Source of the DNA: an uncultured Paracoccaceae bacterium
GTDB taxonomy: Bacteria > Pseudomonadota > Alphaproteobacteria > Rhodobacterales > Rhodobacteraceae
Reading direction: 5' to 3'
Length of the DNA stretch: 64,000 bases
NCBI GenBank assembly: GCA_937895435.1
Contig: CALAXT010000023.1
Coordinates: 62,001 to 126,000 of the forward strand
The position numbers and the translations under genes were made by a program. Shown here in pieces: positions 11,942-20,444 of the stretch; the stretch's first letter is position 1; every line of letters starts with the position of its first letter. The notes beneath the pieces are model-generated. The model made no database searches and was not told the DNA's origin. It worked only from the letters and a program-made list of their open reading frames with translations.

Positions 11942-13030
11942 CTAAAAATTATCGCTAACCCGAAAGCCAACAGGGATGGTATCGCGGCCCTCTAACACCA
12001 AATCGGCCATAACCTCAGCCACTTTGGGCGCCATGCCAAAGCCGATTTTAAACCCACCATTGGCCACATAATGGCCCACACCCCCACCCAAATCAGCGGG
12101 CAATGCCCCCAGCATCGGCGCACGGCTCTGGCTGCGGGGGCGCAGGCCCGCCCAGCGGGCAAGAACGGCGCTTTGGGCCAATTGCGGCATCGCCACGCGC
12201 ACCCGGCCCAGCAGTTCATCAAGCGCCGCATCGGTCGTGGTGGGTGACGTGTAATCACGCTCAGTCGTGGAACCGATCGCAGTGGTGCCATTGGCCTGCG
12301 GCACAACGTGCAGACCGTCGATAAACAGCTGCGGCGCAGAGCAGGCATTATAGGCCAGTGACAGCGCCTGTCCCTTTACCCCGGCACCAATACTGCGCGG
12401 CGCGCCATGGGCGCGGGCCATCGCCGACATATCCATCAACCCCTGCGCGCCAGTGGCCCATACCTGAACGCCTTTGGGGCGCGCGGCCGCGGCCTGTGAC
12501 CCCAGAAAGAACTGCCCCCCCAATGCGGCAATCGCAGCAGCCAGGGCGGCGCAGGCCGGTTGGGGGTTGATCCGCGCACTCAGGCTGTCAAAAACCGCAA
12601 GCCCCGTCGGGCTTTGAACCGCCCATCCGGTTTCCTGCGCCAGTTTGGCCACAGGCACCACCCGCCATTCAGCCCGCCCCTGCCACAGCGTTTGTGCCGT
12701 GTCGCCCCGTGCCCGTGCCAACGCCACCGCACCCGCATCTGCCAATGGCTGCACCCGGCCCAATCGGGCGTAGCCCGGATCACGGCCAGACAGCGCGGCA
12801 ATCTGTGCCCAGAACGCGTCTGCCATCAACAGGCTCTCCAACTGAAACGCTTTTTTCGCATTCCAATTTTCTGGAACGTGCGGCGCCAAAGCGCCCACCA
12901 AGCCACCACTGGCCCCAGCAGCAATCCCAACAGGGTCAATCACCTGCACGCGCGCCCCACGCACCGCACAAGCATATCCAATCGCAAGCCCAAAGATCCC
13001 CGCGCCCCGCACCGTGACATCTGCACCCAT
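11942..13030 (-). CDS. FAD-dependent oxidoreductase, probably the MnmC(o)-type half of a split MnmC
   Basis: This 362-residue DAO-family flavoprotein begins with a Rossmann fingerprint (VTVRGAGIFGLAIGYACAVR) and later has the FAD-binding end region (GVGHYVANGGFKIGFGMAP). In enterobacterial MnmC such a domain removes the carboxymethyl group from cmnm5s2U34 of tRNA and is fused to the methyltransferase. Here the methyltransferase half (MnmD) is a separate gene read in the opposite direction, 50 bases away start to start. The pairing makes a tRNA-modification role likely. A different amine substrate (glycine oxidase-like) cannot be excluded from the sequence. Confidence 0.75.
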   Translation of the reverse strand: MGADVTVRGAGIFGLAIGYACAVRGARVQVIDPVGIAAGASGGLVGALAPHVPENWNAKKAFQLESLLMADAFWAQIAALSGRDPGYARLGRVQPLADAGAVALARARGDTAQTLWQGRAEWRVVPVAKLAQETGWAVQSPTGLAVFDSLSARINPQPACAALAAAIAALGGQFFLGSQAAAARPKGVQVWATGAQGLMDMSAMARAHGAPRSIGAGVKGQALSLAYNACSAPQLFIDGLHVVPQANGTTAIGSTTERDYTSPTTTDAALDELLGRVRVAMPQLAQSAVLARWAGLRPRSQSRAPMLGALPADLGGGVGHYVANGGFKIGFGMAPKVAEVMADLVLEGRDTIPVGFRVSDNF

Positions 13031-13079
13031 CGTTTTGCTTGCCCTTGCCCCGCATCCTGATTTGAGCGAATTACGCGAA

Positions 13080-13829
13080 ATGACCCAAGATCACCAGAGC
13101 GCCCCGCCCCCCCCTGCGCTAAGTTGGCGCCAAGGCCCCACCGGGCCAATTCCTGTGTCTGCGCTTTATGATGACCCTTATTTTTCGCTCAACGATGGGC
13201 TGGCAGAAACGCGGCATGTTTTTCTGGCCGGCAATGACCTGCCCACCCGGTTTCAGCCCGGCTTTCACATTGCAGAATTGGGTTTTGGCACCGGGCGTAA
13301 CATGCTGGCTGCATGGCAAATGTGGCGGGCCAATGGGCAAAAAGGCCAACTGCGTTTCACCAGCTTTGAATCCCACCCCTTGCCAGCCGCTGATCTGGAG
13401 CGGGTCTTGGCAGGATTGCCCGAACTGGCTGATTTGGCACAGCCTTTTTTGACAGCTTGGGCGCGTGGCGATCTGCGGTTTGAGGCAGATGGGCTGCTGG
13501 CGGAGGTGATCGTTGGCGATGCCACCAAAACCTTGCCACGGTGGCGTGGCTTAGCCGATGCATGGTTTTTGGATGGCTTTGCCCCCGCCCGCAACCCAGC
13601 CCTTTGGTCTGAGGCGATGATGGCGCAGGTGGCCACCCACACCACCGCGGGTGGCAGCTTTGCAACCTATACTGCTGCAGGCCATGTGCGGCGGGGCTTG
13701 CAGGCGGCAGGCTTTCAGGTATGGCGATTGCCGGGGCACAGTGGCAAACGGCATATGTCAGCTGGACGGATGCCGCCCCCCCAGACCCAAAAGGGCCCCC
13801 AAACGCAGAGCCCATCACCACAGGGATAA
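13080..13829 (+). CDS. mnmD: tRNA (5-methylaminomethyl-2-thiouridine)(34) methyltransferase
   Basis: This 249-residue enzyme methylates nm5s2U at the tRNA wobble position, the last step towards mnm5s2U. The SAM-binding motif is ELGFGTGRNMLAAW near residues 65-78. The hallmark AWFLDGFAPARNPALWSEAM of the MnmC(m) domain is near 158-177. The start is taken at the ATG at 13080 (MTQDHQSAPPPP); an upstream in-frame ATG at 13014 would overlap the divergent oxidoreductase start. It is followed 7 bases later by the DMT exporter gene, with which it may be cotranscribed. Confidence 0.88.
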   Translation: MTQDHQSAPPPPALSWRQGPTGPIPVSALYDDPYFSLNDGLAETRHVFLAGNDLPTRFQPGFHIAELGFGTGRNMLAAWQMWRANGQKGQLRFTSFESHPLPAADLERVLAGLPELADLAQPFLTAWARGDLRFEADGLLAEVIVGDATKTLPRWRGLADAWFLDGFAPARNPALWSEAMMAQVATHTTAGGSFATYTAAGHVRRGLQAAGFQVWRLPGHSGKRHMSAGRMPPPQTQKGPQTQSPSPQG

Positions 13830-13836
13830 CCCAACA

Positions 13837-14715
13837 ATGGCCCAACAAAACACTCGCCTTGGCATCTGGTTGATGGTTCTGACAACGTTTCTTTTTGCGT
13901 TGCAAGACGGGCTGTCACGGCATTTGGCGGGGGAATATAACGTTTTTATGGTGGTGATGATACGCTACTGGTTTTTTGCGATTTTCGTCATTGCTTGGGC
14001 TGCGCGCAGCAGCGGTGGGTTGAAACAAGCGGTGGCCACGCGCCAGCCTTTGTTGCAAATCGCGCGCGGCGTACTGCTGTTGGCCGAAATTTGCGTGATG
14101 GTTTTGGGTTTTGTGAAACTGGGGCTGGTGGAAAGCCACGCAATCTTCACCGCTTATCCGTTGTTAGTGGCGGCCCTTTCTGGCCCCGTTTTGGGTGAAA
14201 AGGTCGGCTGGCGCCGTTGGGCGGCGATCGGGGTGGGGTTTGTTGGCATGCTGATCATTTTGCAGCCAGGGTATGCCGTTTTTTCGATCTATGCGCTGAT
14301 CCCATTTTGCTCAGCGCTGATGTTTGCGCTTTATGGTTTGCTAACACGCTATGCCAGCCGCCAAGACAGCGCGCAGGTCAGTTTTTTCTGGACAGGCACC
14401 GTGGGTGCTGTTGCGATCACGGTCGTGGGGGTTTGGTTTTGGGAACCAATGAGCCCTTCAGACGGGGTTTTGATGGCCATTCTGTGCTGTCTTGGGGTCT
14501 CGGCACATTTTCTGTTGATCAAGTCCTATGAGGTGGCCGAGGCCAGCGCGGTACAGCCATTTGCCTATTTGCAATTGGTTTTTGTGACCCTGCTTGGGTT
14601 GACCTTTTTGGGCGAAACCCTCCGCTGGAATGTAGGCGTGGGGGCAACCGTGGTGGTGGTGGCGGGGCTGTTCACACTGGCCCGCGCCCGCGCGGCAGTG
14701 AAGGCCCCCGATTAG
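13837..14715 (+). CDS. DMT family (EamA) membrane transporter
   Basis: This 292-residue inner-membrane protein is made almost entirely of hydrophobic segments, consistent with about ten membrane helices in two EamA repeats. Typical pieces are TRLGIWLMVLTTFLFALQDG at the start and LQLVFVTLLGLTFLGETLRW near the end, the latter holding the conserved GE pair of the second repeat. Family members export small metabolites such as amino acids or nucleobase-like compounds; the substrate here is unknown. The start at 13837 has AGGGA upstream. Confidence 0.85.
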   Translation: MAQQNTRLGIWLMVLTTFLFALQDGLSRHLAGEYNVFMVVMIRYWFFAIFVIAWAARSSGGLKQAVATRQPLLQIARGVLLLAEICVMVLGFVKLGLVESHAIFTAYPLLVAALSGPVLGEKVGWRRWAAIGVGFVGMLIILQPGYAVFSIYALIPFCSALMFALYGLLTRYASRQDSAQVSFFWTGTVGAVAITVVGVWFWEPMSPSDGVLMAILCCLGVSAHFLLIKSYEVAEASAVQPFAYLQLVFVTLLGLTFLGETLRWNVGVGATVVVVAGLFTLARARAAVKAPD

Positions 14716-14741
14716 TGCACACGCCCGGCAATCTGCGCGCG

Positions 14742-16709
14742 TCACCGCCCCTTTAGCAAATCCACCATGTTCAGCGGCACGGGGCGCCCCGCCATCCGTG
14801 CGCGATAGATCATCATCGATTCGGTCACACGCATGATATAATTGCGGGTTTCGGTAAAGGGCACGTGTTCGATCCAATCGACCGGATCAACACCGGGCAC
14901 GCGCGGATCACCCAGCGTTTGCATCCAAGACCGTGGCCGCCCTGGCCCTGCATTATAGCCTGATGTGACCAGCAGGGTGGATGGGCCAAATTCATCCATC
15001 AGCCCCGCCAGATAATGCGCACCAATCGTCATATTATAGTCAGGGTCAGAAATAAGATGCGCGGGTTTATAGGGCAGGCCCAGTTTTCGGGCCACCAACT
15101 TGGCCGTGCCCGGCATCACCTGCATCAACCCCTGCGCACCAGCGTGCGATTGCGCGGCGGTGTCAAATTCGCTTTCCCGGCGCATGATCGCCAATGCCAA
15201 TTCGCGGGCCACGGGCAATCTGCCATCGGGGGCATCCTCAAGCGGATAGTAGGCCCGGTAAAGCATAACACCACGCCCGGCCGCCTGTTTGGCAATCAGC
15301 AGTGCGATATGAGGTTCTTTTAAAGACAGGGCCAAATCAGCCAATTGCCCCAAGCCCTGCGCATCCAGCCCTTCGGCCAAATGCAAAAAAAACCGCTTTG
15401 ACAGCTGCATATCCCCCGCGCGTTGTAACAAAAGCGCGGCCTTTAAAACCGACGACGACATGAACGCCGCCCCCTGCCAATCAGGGTAGCGATCTTGGCC
15501 AATCAGCGCCGGGTCCATCGGCAGGCCCGCACGTTCTGCGGCAAGCAATCCGTAAAAACCAGTCTGATGTTCAGCACCGTAAGCAAAGGCGGCCCGTGCG
15601 GCCTCGGTGTCGCCCAGCGCCGCATGGGCCCGACCTTCCCAGTATCCCGCGCGGCCCAAGCTAATTTCACCATTTGCCATTGCCCGAAACCGGCGGAAAT
15701 GGGTCAGTGCTGTGGCTGGATCGCCCAGTTTTTGCAGTGCAATATAGCCCGACAACCACTCTAGATCGGCATAATCAGAGCTGGCATTACCCTCAGGCGT
15801 CAAGAAATGCCGCGAAGCCATCCGATACGCCCGCGCCGGATCACCCTGACGCATTTCTCGCCGGGCCAAAGCCGCACGCCATTCGGCCCAAGCTTCGGGG
15901 CGGCCCAAGGCCTCGGCACTGGTCGACTGCTCTAAAAGCAATGCGCCCGCGTCATCATAGCGGTCTTTCATCATGCGCCAGTGATAGCGCGCAAAGGCCA
16001 ACCCCGCGTCTTTGGCCAAAACATCTGGCACCGCCGCAATCAGGCTGTCAACACCACGATCTTGGGCCAGCAGCCCCAGCCGCGCCCGGCCCAAACGTGC
16101 CTGCGCATCTGACACCAGCGGCAGCATCCGTTCAGCATCACCCCGCGCTTTGGCCCACAGCATCGCATCCAGTCGGGCCGCGTGATGAGGGGCCAAAGCG
16201 GGGCCAAATTCAGCCAGCAACCCAGCCTGGTCTTCGGGTTCCAATGTCAGCCAACGCCACCCCCAAATCGCCGCCTGCGATGCCCGCGCAACATCGCCCT
16301 GTGCCGCCCAAGCGCGCGCCAAGGCAAGCGCGCCGGCCCCAGTACGGGGGACATCTTTGTTGAAATAGGCCAAAACAGCAGCACGGTCGCCCTCTTTGGC
16401 AAACACAGGCTCGCCGCTTTTGCGCAGCAATGCCAAACCCGGCCAATCAGAATGGCGCTGCAAAAATGCCGGGTATTCGGCAGCGGCCCCTTTGCCCGCG
16501 CGCAGGCGCTGCCAAGTGACAATATCGCGCGCCAATCCCGAGGCCTTGGCCAGCGCCACATCGGCTGCGGCCCAATTCGCGGCCCGTGTCGCGCGCAATG
16601 CCGCAGACAACGCTGCAGCATCATCCGCCCGCGCCCGCTCTGGCAAAGACCCCACCAACGTCAGCCCCAGCGCAAGCACAGCCAATGTCCGCCCCAGAAA
16701 CCACCGCAT
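14742..16709 (-). CDS. Soluble lytic murein transglycosylase (Slt family)
   Basis: This periplasmic enzyme of about 655 residues cleaves peptidoglycan to 1,6-anhydro-muropeptides. A signal peptide (MRWFLGRTLAVLALGLTLVG, cleavage probably near A-R-A-D) is followed by a long alpha-helical superhelix of TPR-like repeats and a C-terminal SLT domain. The catalytic glutamate is in MRRESEFDTAAQSHAGAQGL, with GLMQVMPGTAKLVARKLG and SGYNAGPGRPRSW following. I prefer the ATG at 16709; a GTG at 16721 would add four residues. It is convergent with the DMT gene and divergent from dapA. Confidence 0.92.
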   Translation of the reverse strand: MRWFLGRTLAVLALGLTLVGSLPERARADDAAALSAALRATRAANWAAADVALAKASGLARDIVTWQRLRAGKGAAAEYPAFLQRHSDWPGLALLRKSGEPVFAKEGDRAAVLAYFNKDVPRTGAGALALARAWAAQGDVARASQAAIWGWRWLTLEPEDQAGLLAEFGPALAPHHAARLDAMLWAKARGDAERMLPLVSDAQARLGRARLGLLAQDRGVDSLIAAVPDVLAKDAGLAFARYHWRMMKDRYDDAGALLLEQSTSAEALGRPEAWAEWRAALARREMRQGDPARAYRMASRHFLTPEGNASSDYADLEWLSGYIALQKLGDPATALTHFRRFRAMANGEISLGRAGYWEGRAHAALGDTEAARAAFAYGAEHQTGFYGLLAAERAGLPMDPALIGQDRYPDWQGAAFMSSSVLKAALLLQRAGDMQLSKRFFLHLAEGLDAQGLGQLADLALSLKEPHIALLIAKQAAGRGVMLYRAYYPLEDAPDGRLPVARELALAIMRRESEFDTAAQSHAGAQGLMQVMPGTAKLVARKLGLPYKPAHLISDPDYNMTIGAHYLAGLMDEFGPSTLLVTSGYNAGPGRPRSWMQTLGDPRVPGVDPVDWIEHVPFTETRNYIMRVTESMMIYRARMAGRPVPLNMVDLLKGR

Positions 16710-16862
16710 ACCGCACCCCACATGTCACTTATTTAGGGGGAATCTAGCGGATATGGCCGTGGGGGCAACACACAAACTTGGCAAGAGCCTCAGAGCAGGC
16801 TAGGGTCCGCGCAATTAAACTGGGGCATGCACGAGTCAGCCCCCATAAATAAGGAGCGTGTC

Positions 16863-17735
16863 ATGTTCAAAGGGTCTTTTCCTGCCCTGGTCACGCCGTT
16901 CAAGGACGGCGCGTTGGATATTTCAACGCTGAAAAGTTTGGTCGACTGGCACGTGGCCGAAGGATCGCACGGGTTGGTGCCTGTGGGCACAACGGGCGAA
17001 AGCCCCACGCTCAGCCATTCCGAACACGGCCAAGTCATTGCCGAGGTTGTAAAAGCCGCAGCTGGCCGCATTCCAGTGATTGCAGGCGCTGGGTCAAACA
17101 ACACGTCCGAAGGGATCGAACTTATCCGCCACGCCCAAGCCGTGGGCGCTGATGCGGCGCTGGTTGTCACGCCCTATTACAACAAACCCACGCAACGCGG
17201 ATTGATTGCGCATTACACCGCCGTGCATGATTGTTGCACATTGCCCATCATCATCTACAATATTCCCGGTCGTTCGGTGGTGGATATGTTGCCAGACACC
17301 ATGGGCGTCTTGGCAAAACTGCCACGAATCGTCGGTGTGAAAGACGCCACAGGCAAGATCGAACGCGTCAGCCAACAACGCGCCAGCTGTGGTGCCGATT
17401 TCATTCAGATGTCGGGCGAAGATGCCACAGCCCTTGGGTTTAACGCCCATGGCGGCACGGGCTGCATCAGCGTAACAGCCAACGTGGCGCCACGTCTGTG
17501 CGCCGAGTTCCAAGAGGCCACGCTGCGTGGTGATTATACCACCGCATTAGAATACCAAGACCGCCTGATGCCCCTGCATGAGGCGATTTTTATTGAACCA
17601 GGTTTGGTTGGCGCCAAATATGGTTTGTCAAAGCTGGGGCTTTGCAGCCCCGAGGTGCGCCTGCCCCTGACCGAATTGCAAGACGCCACCAAGGCCCAGA
17701 TTGACGCCGCAATGCGCCATGCAGGCCTGATTTAA
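16863..17735 (+). CDS. dapA: 4-hydroxy-tetrahydrodipicolinate synthase
   Basis: This 290-residue enzyme condenses pyruvate with aspartate semialdehyde, the first step of the lysine/diaminopimelate branch. The Schiff-base lysine is K160 in [13 protein letters not shown]. The active-site threonines are in [17 protein letters not shown] near residues 40-56, and the tyrosine is in [15 protein letters not shown] near 130-144. The ATG at 16863 follows AAGGAGCGTGTC, a strong ribosome site, so the upstream in-frame ATG at 16827 is rejected. It stands alone, followed by a strong hairpin. Confidence 0.97.
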   Translation: MFKGSFPALVTPFKDGALDISTLKSLVDWHVAEGSHGLVPVGTTGESPTLSHSEHGQVIAEVVKAAAGRIPVIAGAGSNNTSEGIELIRHAQAVGADAALVVTPYYNKPTQRGLIAHYTAVHDCCTLPIIIYNIPGRSVVDMLPDTMGVLAKLPRIVGVKDATGKIERVSQQRASCGADFIQMSGEDATALGFNAHGGTGCISVTANVAPRLCAEFQEATLRGDYTTALEYQDRLMPLHEAIFIEPGLVGAKYGLSKLGLCSPEVRLPLTELQDATKAQIDAAMRHAGLI

Positions 17736-18128
17736 CAGCTGTTCTTGGGCTGGTTACCAGCCCAAGAACCTTGCACAAAGCACCCGACCCTTGATGGCCG
17801 ATCAGATCGCCACATAAGTGCCCGAATGTGCACTTTATCATGACGCGTTTGCGCCACCGCACCTCTTTTGAACTGCGAGACCTTGGGGTGTTTGTGTCGC
17901 CATTAGGTCTGTGGTTGATCTGGCTGCGTCATTGGAAACCAAAATGGACAAACGCATTCCAAGACCCTTGTGGGATTAAACCAACAGGTGTGGGCGCAGG
18001 TGTCGCTGGACAGGTCGTAAAACTGCGCACCCAGTCAAAATTTTCTTTGTAAAAGAATCATCATGAACCCGGCTGCAAGCCTGATTTCTGTTCATCTTCT
18101 TTAAAGAGCTGCCGAAAGCTTTGAGCGC
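17736..18128. other. Intergenic region between dapA and the Lrp-type regulator
   Basis: Apart from the hairpin after dapA, these 393 bases contain no gene I can support. A 74-codon frame (17828-18052, plus) opens with MHFIMTRLRHRTSFELRDLG and has a tryptophan-rich middle, but it has no clear ribosome site, recognisable domain or coupling to neighbours. An AT-rich segment at about 18036-18064, AAAATTTTCTTTGTAAAAGA and what follows, is the likeliest place for the regulator's promoter. Confidence 0.4.
17741..17769. other. Perfect 13-bp hairpin after dapA
   Basis: GTTCTTGGGCTGG (17741-17753) pairs perfectly with CCAGCCCAAGAAC (17757-17769) around a three-base TTA loop. It starts five bases after the dapA stop. 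No T-run follows on either strand, so it is not a textbook intrinsic terminator. It may block 3' exonucleases or act with Rho. Confidence 0.75.
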
Positions 18129-18620
18129 ATGAAAAAGTTTTGCCTGGACAGAACCGACATCCGAATTCTGAGTGCCATCCAAAAGCATGGACAACTAAGC
18201 AAAGCCAAACTTGCTGAGATTGCAAATATTTCCGCAACGCCCTGTTGGGCCCGTCTGGATCGACTAAAGGCTGCGGGGTTCATTCGCGGATATCACGCAG
18301 ATATTGCGCTGGACCAGATTACCAACTTTACCCAAGTTGTCGTGACCATATCCCTGACGCACCACCGAAAATCAGATTTTGATCGCTTCGAAGCCTTTAT
18401 CTGTGGCCTCGACGAGATCATCGATTGTGTCGCAACCGGCGGTGGCATGGACTATGTCATTGAAACCATGACCCCTGATCTGGCCGCGTTCCAGGCCTTA
18501 ATGGATACTTTGCTGGCGGCCGAATTGGGGATCGACCGCTACATGACCTACATCGCAACCCGGCGGGTCAAATCCAGCAGGCCGAACCTTGAAAAGCTGA
18601 TCACAAGGGATCGCAGCTGA
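18129..18620 (+). CDS. Lrp/AsnC family transcriptional regulator
   Basis: This 163-residue regulator has an N-terminal winged helix-turn-helix (LDRTDIRILSAIQKHGQLSK followed by KAKLAEIANISATPCWARLD) and a C-terminal RAM ligand-sensing domain (about 65-150, including GGGMDYVIETMTPDLAAFQA). Family members sense amino acids or small carbon compounds and often control the genes beside them. It reads in the same direction as the DmdA-like operon, which starts 165 bases downstream. It is therefore a candidate local regulator of that operon, but this is inference from position. Confidence 0.9.
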   Translation: MKKFCLDRTDIRILSAIQKHGQLSKAKLAEIANISATPCWARLDRLKAAGFIRGYHADIALDQITNFTQVVVTISLTHHRKSDFDRFEAFICGLDEIIDCVATGGGMDYVIETMTPDLAAFQALMDTLLAAELGIDRYMTYIATRRVKSSRPNLEKLITRDRS

Positions 18621-18785
18621 CGATTCCCGACCAATTGGCCCAATCGGTGCCAAAAAAACAGTCTGATCAGTCTTTGCCAGACCCATTTTCAGGCCACATT
18701 CGTGCTGCACCCCAGTCTAGATCTTGGACAGATCAACACAGTCTGCGGGCAATTTATCCCGTGGTCAGCAAATGCGAGAAACACC

Positions 18786-19943
18786 ATGAAGGCAGAAGAT
18801 TTTGGCTTTGGCACACAGATCCGCAAATCACCCTATTTTGACGCAAGCGTTCGTTGGGGCGCCAAGGGGTTTTCGGTTTATAACCACATGTATATCCCGC
18901 GCGATTTCGGCAACCCCGAGCAAAACTTTTGGAACTTGGTGAACGACGCGATTTTGTGCGATGTGGCCGTCGAGCGTCAGGTTGAGATCACCGGGCCAGA
19001 TGCTGCAAAATTCGTGCAGACGCTGACCTCGCGCGATCTGTCCAAGATGGCTGTGGGCCAGTGCAAATATATCCTGATCACCAATGCCGACGGCGGCTTG
19101 CTGAATGACCCAATTCTGCTGCGTCTGGCCGAAAACCATTTCTGGATATCGCTGGCCGACAGTGACATTTTGCTGTGGGCGCAGGGCGTGGCGGTGCATG
19201 CCGGAATGGATGTCACCATCGACGAGCCGGACGTGTCGCCGCTGCAGTTGCAAGGCCCAAAGTCAGGCCAAATTATGCAGGCGCTGTTTGGCGATAGCAT
19301 TCTGGATCTAAAATACTATTGGCTACGCGAGCTTGAGCTGGACGGAATACCGGTGCTGGTGTCGCGCACAGGCTGGTCCAGCGAGTTGGGCTATGAGATC
19401 TATCTGCGCGACAGCGCCCATGGCGATGCTCTGTGGGAGCGGATCATGGCGGCAGGCGCGCCCTTTGGCCTGAAGCCTGGCCACACATCCTCGATCCGCC
19501 GGATCGAGGGTGGGATGCTGTCGTATCATGCAGATGCAGACAACAAAACCAACCCCTTCGAGCTGGGACTGGATCGGTTGGTCAACCTTGATATCGAAGC
19601 AGAGTTTATCGGCAAAGCCGCGCTGCGCCGCATTAAAAAACAAGGCCCAAGCCGCAAGCAGGTTGGTCTGATCATCGACGGTGAACCTCTGCAGGGTCCA
19701 AACACGGCTTTCTGGGATATCCTGAAAGACGGTGTGACTATTGGTAAGGTCACCTCAGCGATTTACTCACCACGCCTGAAAAAGAACATTGCGCTTGCGA
19801 TGATCACCGCACAAAGCGCTGTTCTGGGATCAGAGGTCAAGGTCGTAAACAAGTCGGGCATTGTGAACGAGGCCGGCACGGTCAGTGCCACAATCGTAGA
19901 ACGTCCGTTTTACGACCCAAACAAAAAGCTGGCAGCCGCCTGA
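18786..19943 (+). CDS. DmdA/GcvT-like tetrahydrofolate-dependent demethylase (aminomethyltransferase family)
   Basis: This 385-residue protein belongs to the GcvT fold family that moves one-carbon units to tetrahydrofolate. It has features shared with dimethylsulfoniopropionate demethylase DmdA: VYNHMYIPRDF near the start, CDVAVERQVEITGPDAAKF, GLLNDPILLRL with the conserved N107-D108-P109, and EPDVSPLQLQGPKSG. Other parts look more like GcvT (SRTGWSSELGYEIYL) and differ from true DmdA, which has SKQGGFEIY there. I therefore call it a demethylase of unknown substrate (S-, O- or N-methyl). It heads a four-gene operon and is followed 28 bases later by the OsmC gene. Confidence 0.8.
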   Translation: MKAEDFGFGTQIRKSPYFDASVRWGAKGFSVYNHMYIPRDFGNPEQNFWNLVNDAILCDVAVERQVEITGPDAAKFVQTLTSRDLSKMAVGQCKYILITNADGGLLNDPILLRLAENHFWISLADSDILLWAQGVAVHAGMDVTIDEPDVSPLQLQGPKSGQIMQALFGDSILDLKYYWLRELELDGIPVLVSRTGWSSELGYEIYLRDSAHGDALWERIMAAGAPFGLKPGHTSSIRRIEGGMLSYHADADNKTNPFELGLDRLVNLDIEAEFIGKAALRRIKKQGPSRKQVGLIIDGEPLQGPNTAFWDILKDGVTIGKVTSAIYSPRLKKNIALAMITAQSAVLGSEVKVVNKSGIVNEAGTVSATIVERPFYDPNKKLAAA

Positions 19944-19971
19944 CCCTATTTCCAAAGCAGAGGCCTGAACC

Positions 19972-20421
19972 ATGTCAAACCTTGCAATTGAACTGCACTG
20001 GCAGCGCGCTGAGCCTGATTTTAAGCCCGGAAAATATTCGGCTGAACATGTTGTGCGCTATAACAACCAGTACGAGGTTCAGGTAGACGCCGCCGCAGAC
20101 TGGGGCGGCAAACCCGAAAACACCAACCCCGAACAGGCTCTGGCATCGGCCCTATCGAGTTGCCACATGATGACGTTTTTGGCCTTGTCGGCCAAGGCAG
20201 GCTGGCCCGTGGCCAGTTATCACGACTACGCCGAAGCGCATCTTGGAAAAAACGCCAAGGGCCAGATGTCTGTTACCCGCATCGACCTGCATCCTGTGGT
20301 GCGGTTTGATACAGGATTCAACGTGGATGAGGCGGCCCTTGCAGAAATGCAGGACCGGGCGCACCGCTATTGTTTTATCGCCAACACCCTGGCGGACAGT
20401 GTTGAAATCAACATTCTGTAA
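19972..20421 (+). CDS. OsmC family protein (thiol peroxidase-like)
   Basis: This 149-residue protein has the two OsmC/Ohr cysteines: C64 in ALSSCHMMTFLALSAKAGW and C134 in AHRYCFIANTLADSVEI. The family reduces organic hydroperoxides with dithiol cofactors, although many OsmC subfamilies have no proven activity. It is tucked between the demethylase gene (28 bases upstream) and the crotonase gene (23 bases downstream), so it is part of the same transcript. It may protect the pathway from a reactive thiol or peroxide by-product; that role is inference. Confidence 0.87.
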   Translation: MSNLAIELHWQRAEPDFKPGKYSAEHVVRYNNQYEVQVDAAADWGGKPENTNPEQALASALSSCHMMTFLALSAKAGWPVASYHDYAEAHLGKNAKGQMSVTRIDLHPVVRFDTGFNVDEAALAEMQDRAHRYCFIANTLADSVEINIL

Positions 20422-20444
20422 ATCGTAAAAGGGGGGCCTGATCC

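Noticed and set aside
17828-18052. 74-codon frame between dapA and the Lrp regulator
   Set aside because: No ribosome site, domain or conserved context was seen; it may be chance or a gene remnant.
18786-19943. Naming the first operon enzyme outright as DMSP demethylase (dmdA)
   Set aside because: Several motifs agree, but the RTGWSSELGYEIY region is GcvT-like and an acyl-CoA dehydrogenase partner is missing, so a specific name would overstate the evidence.
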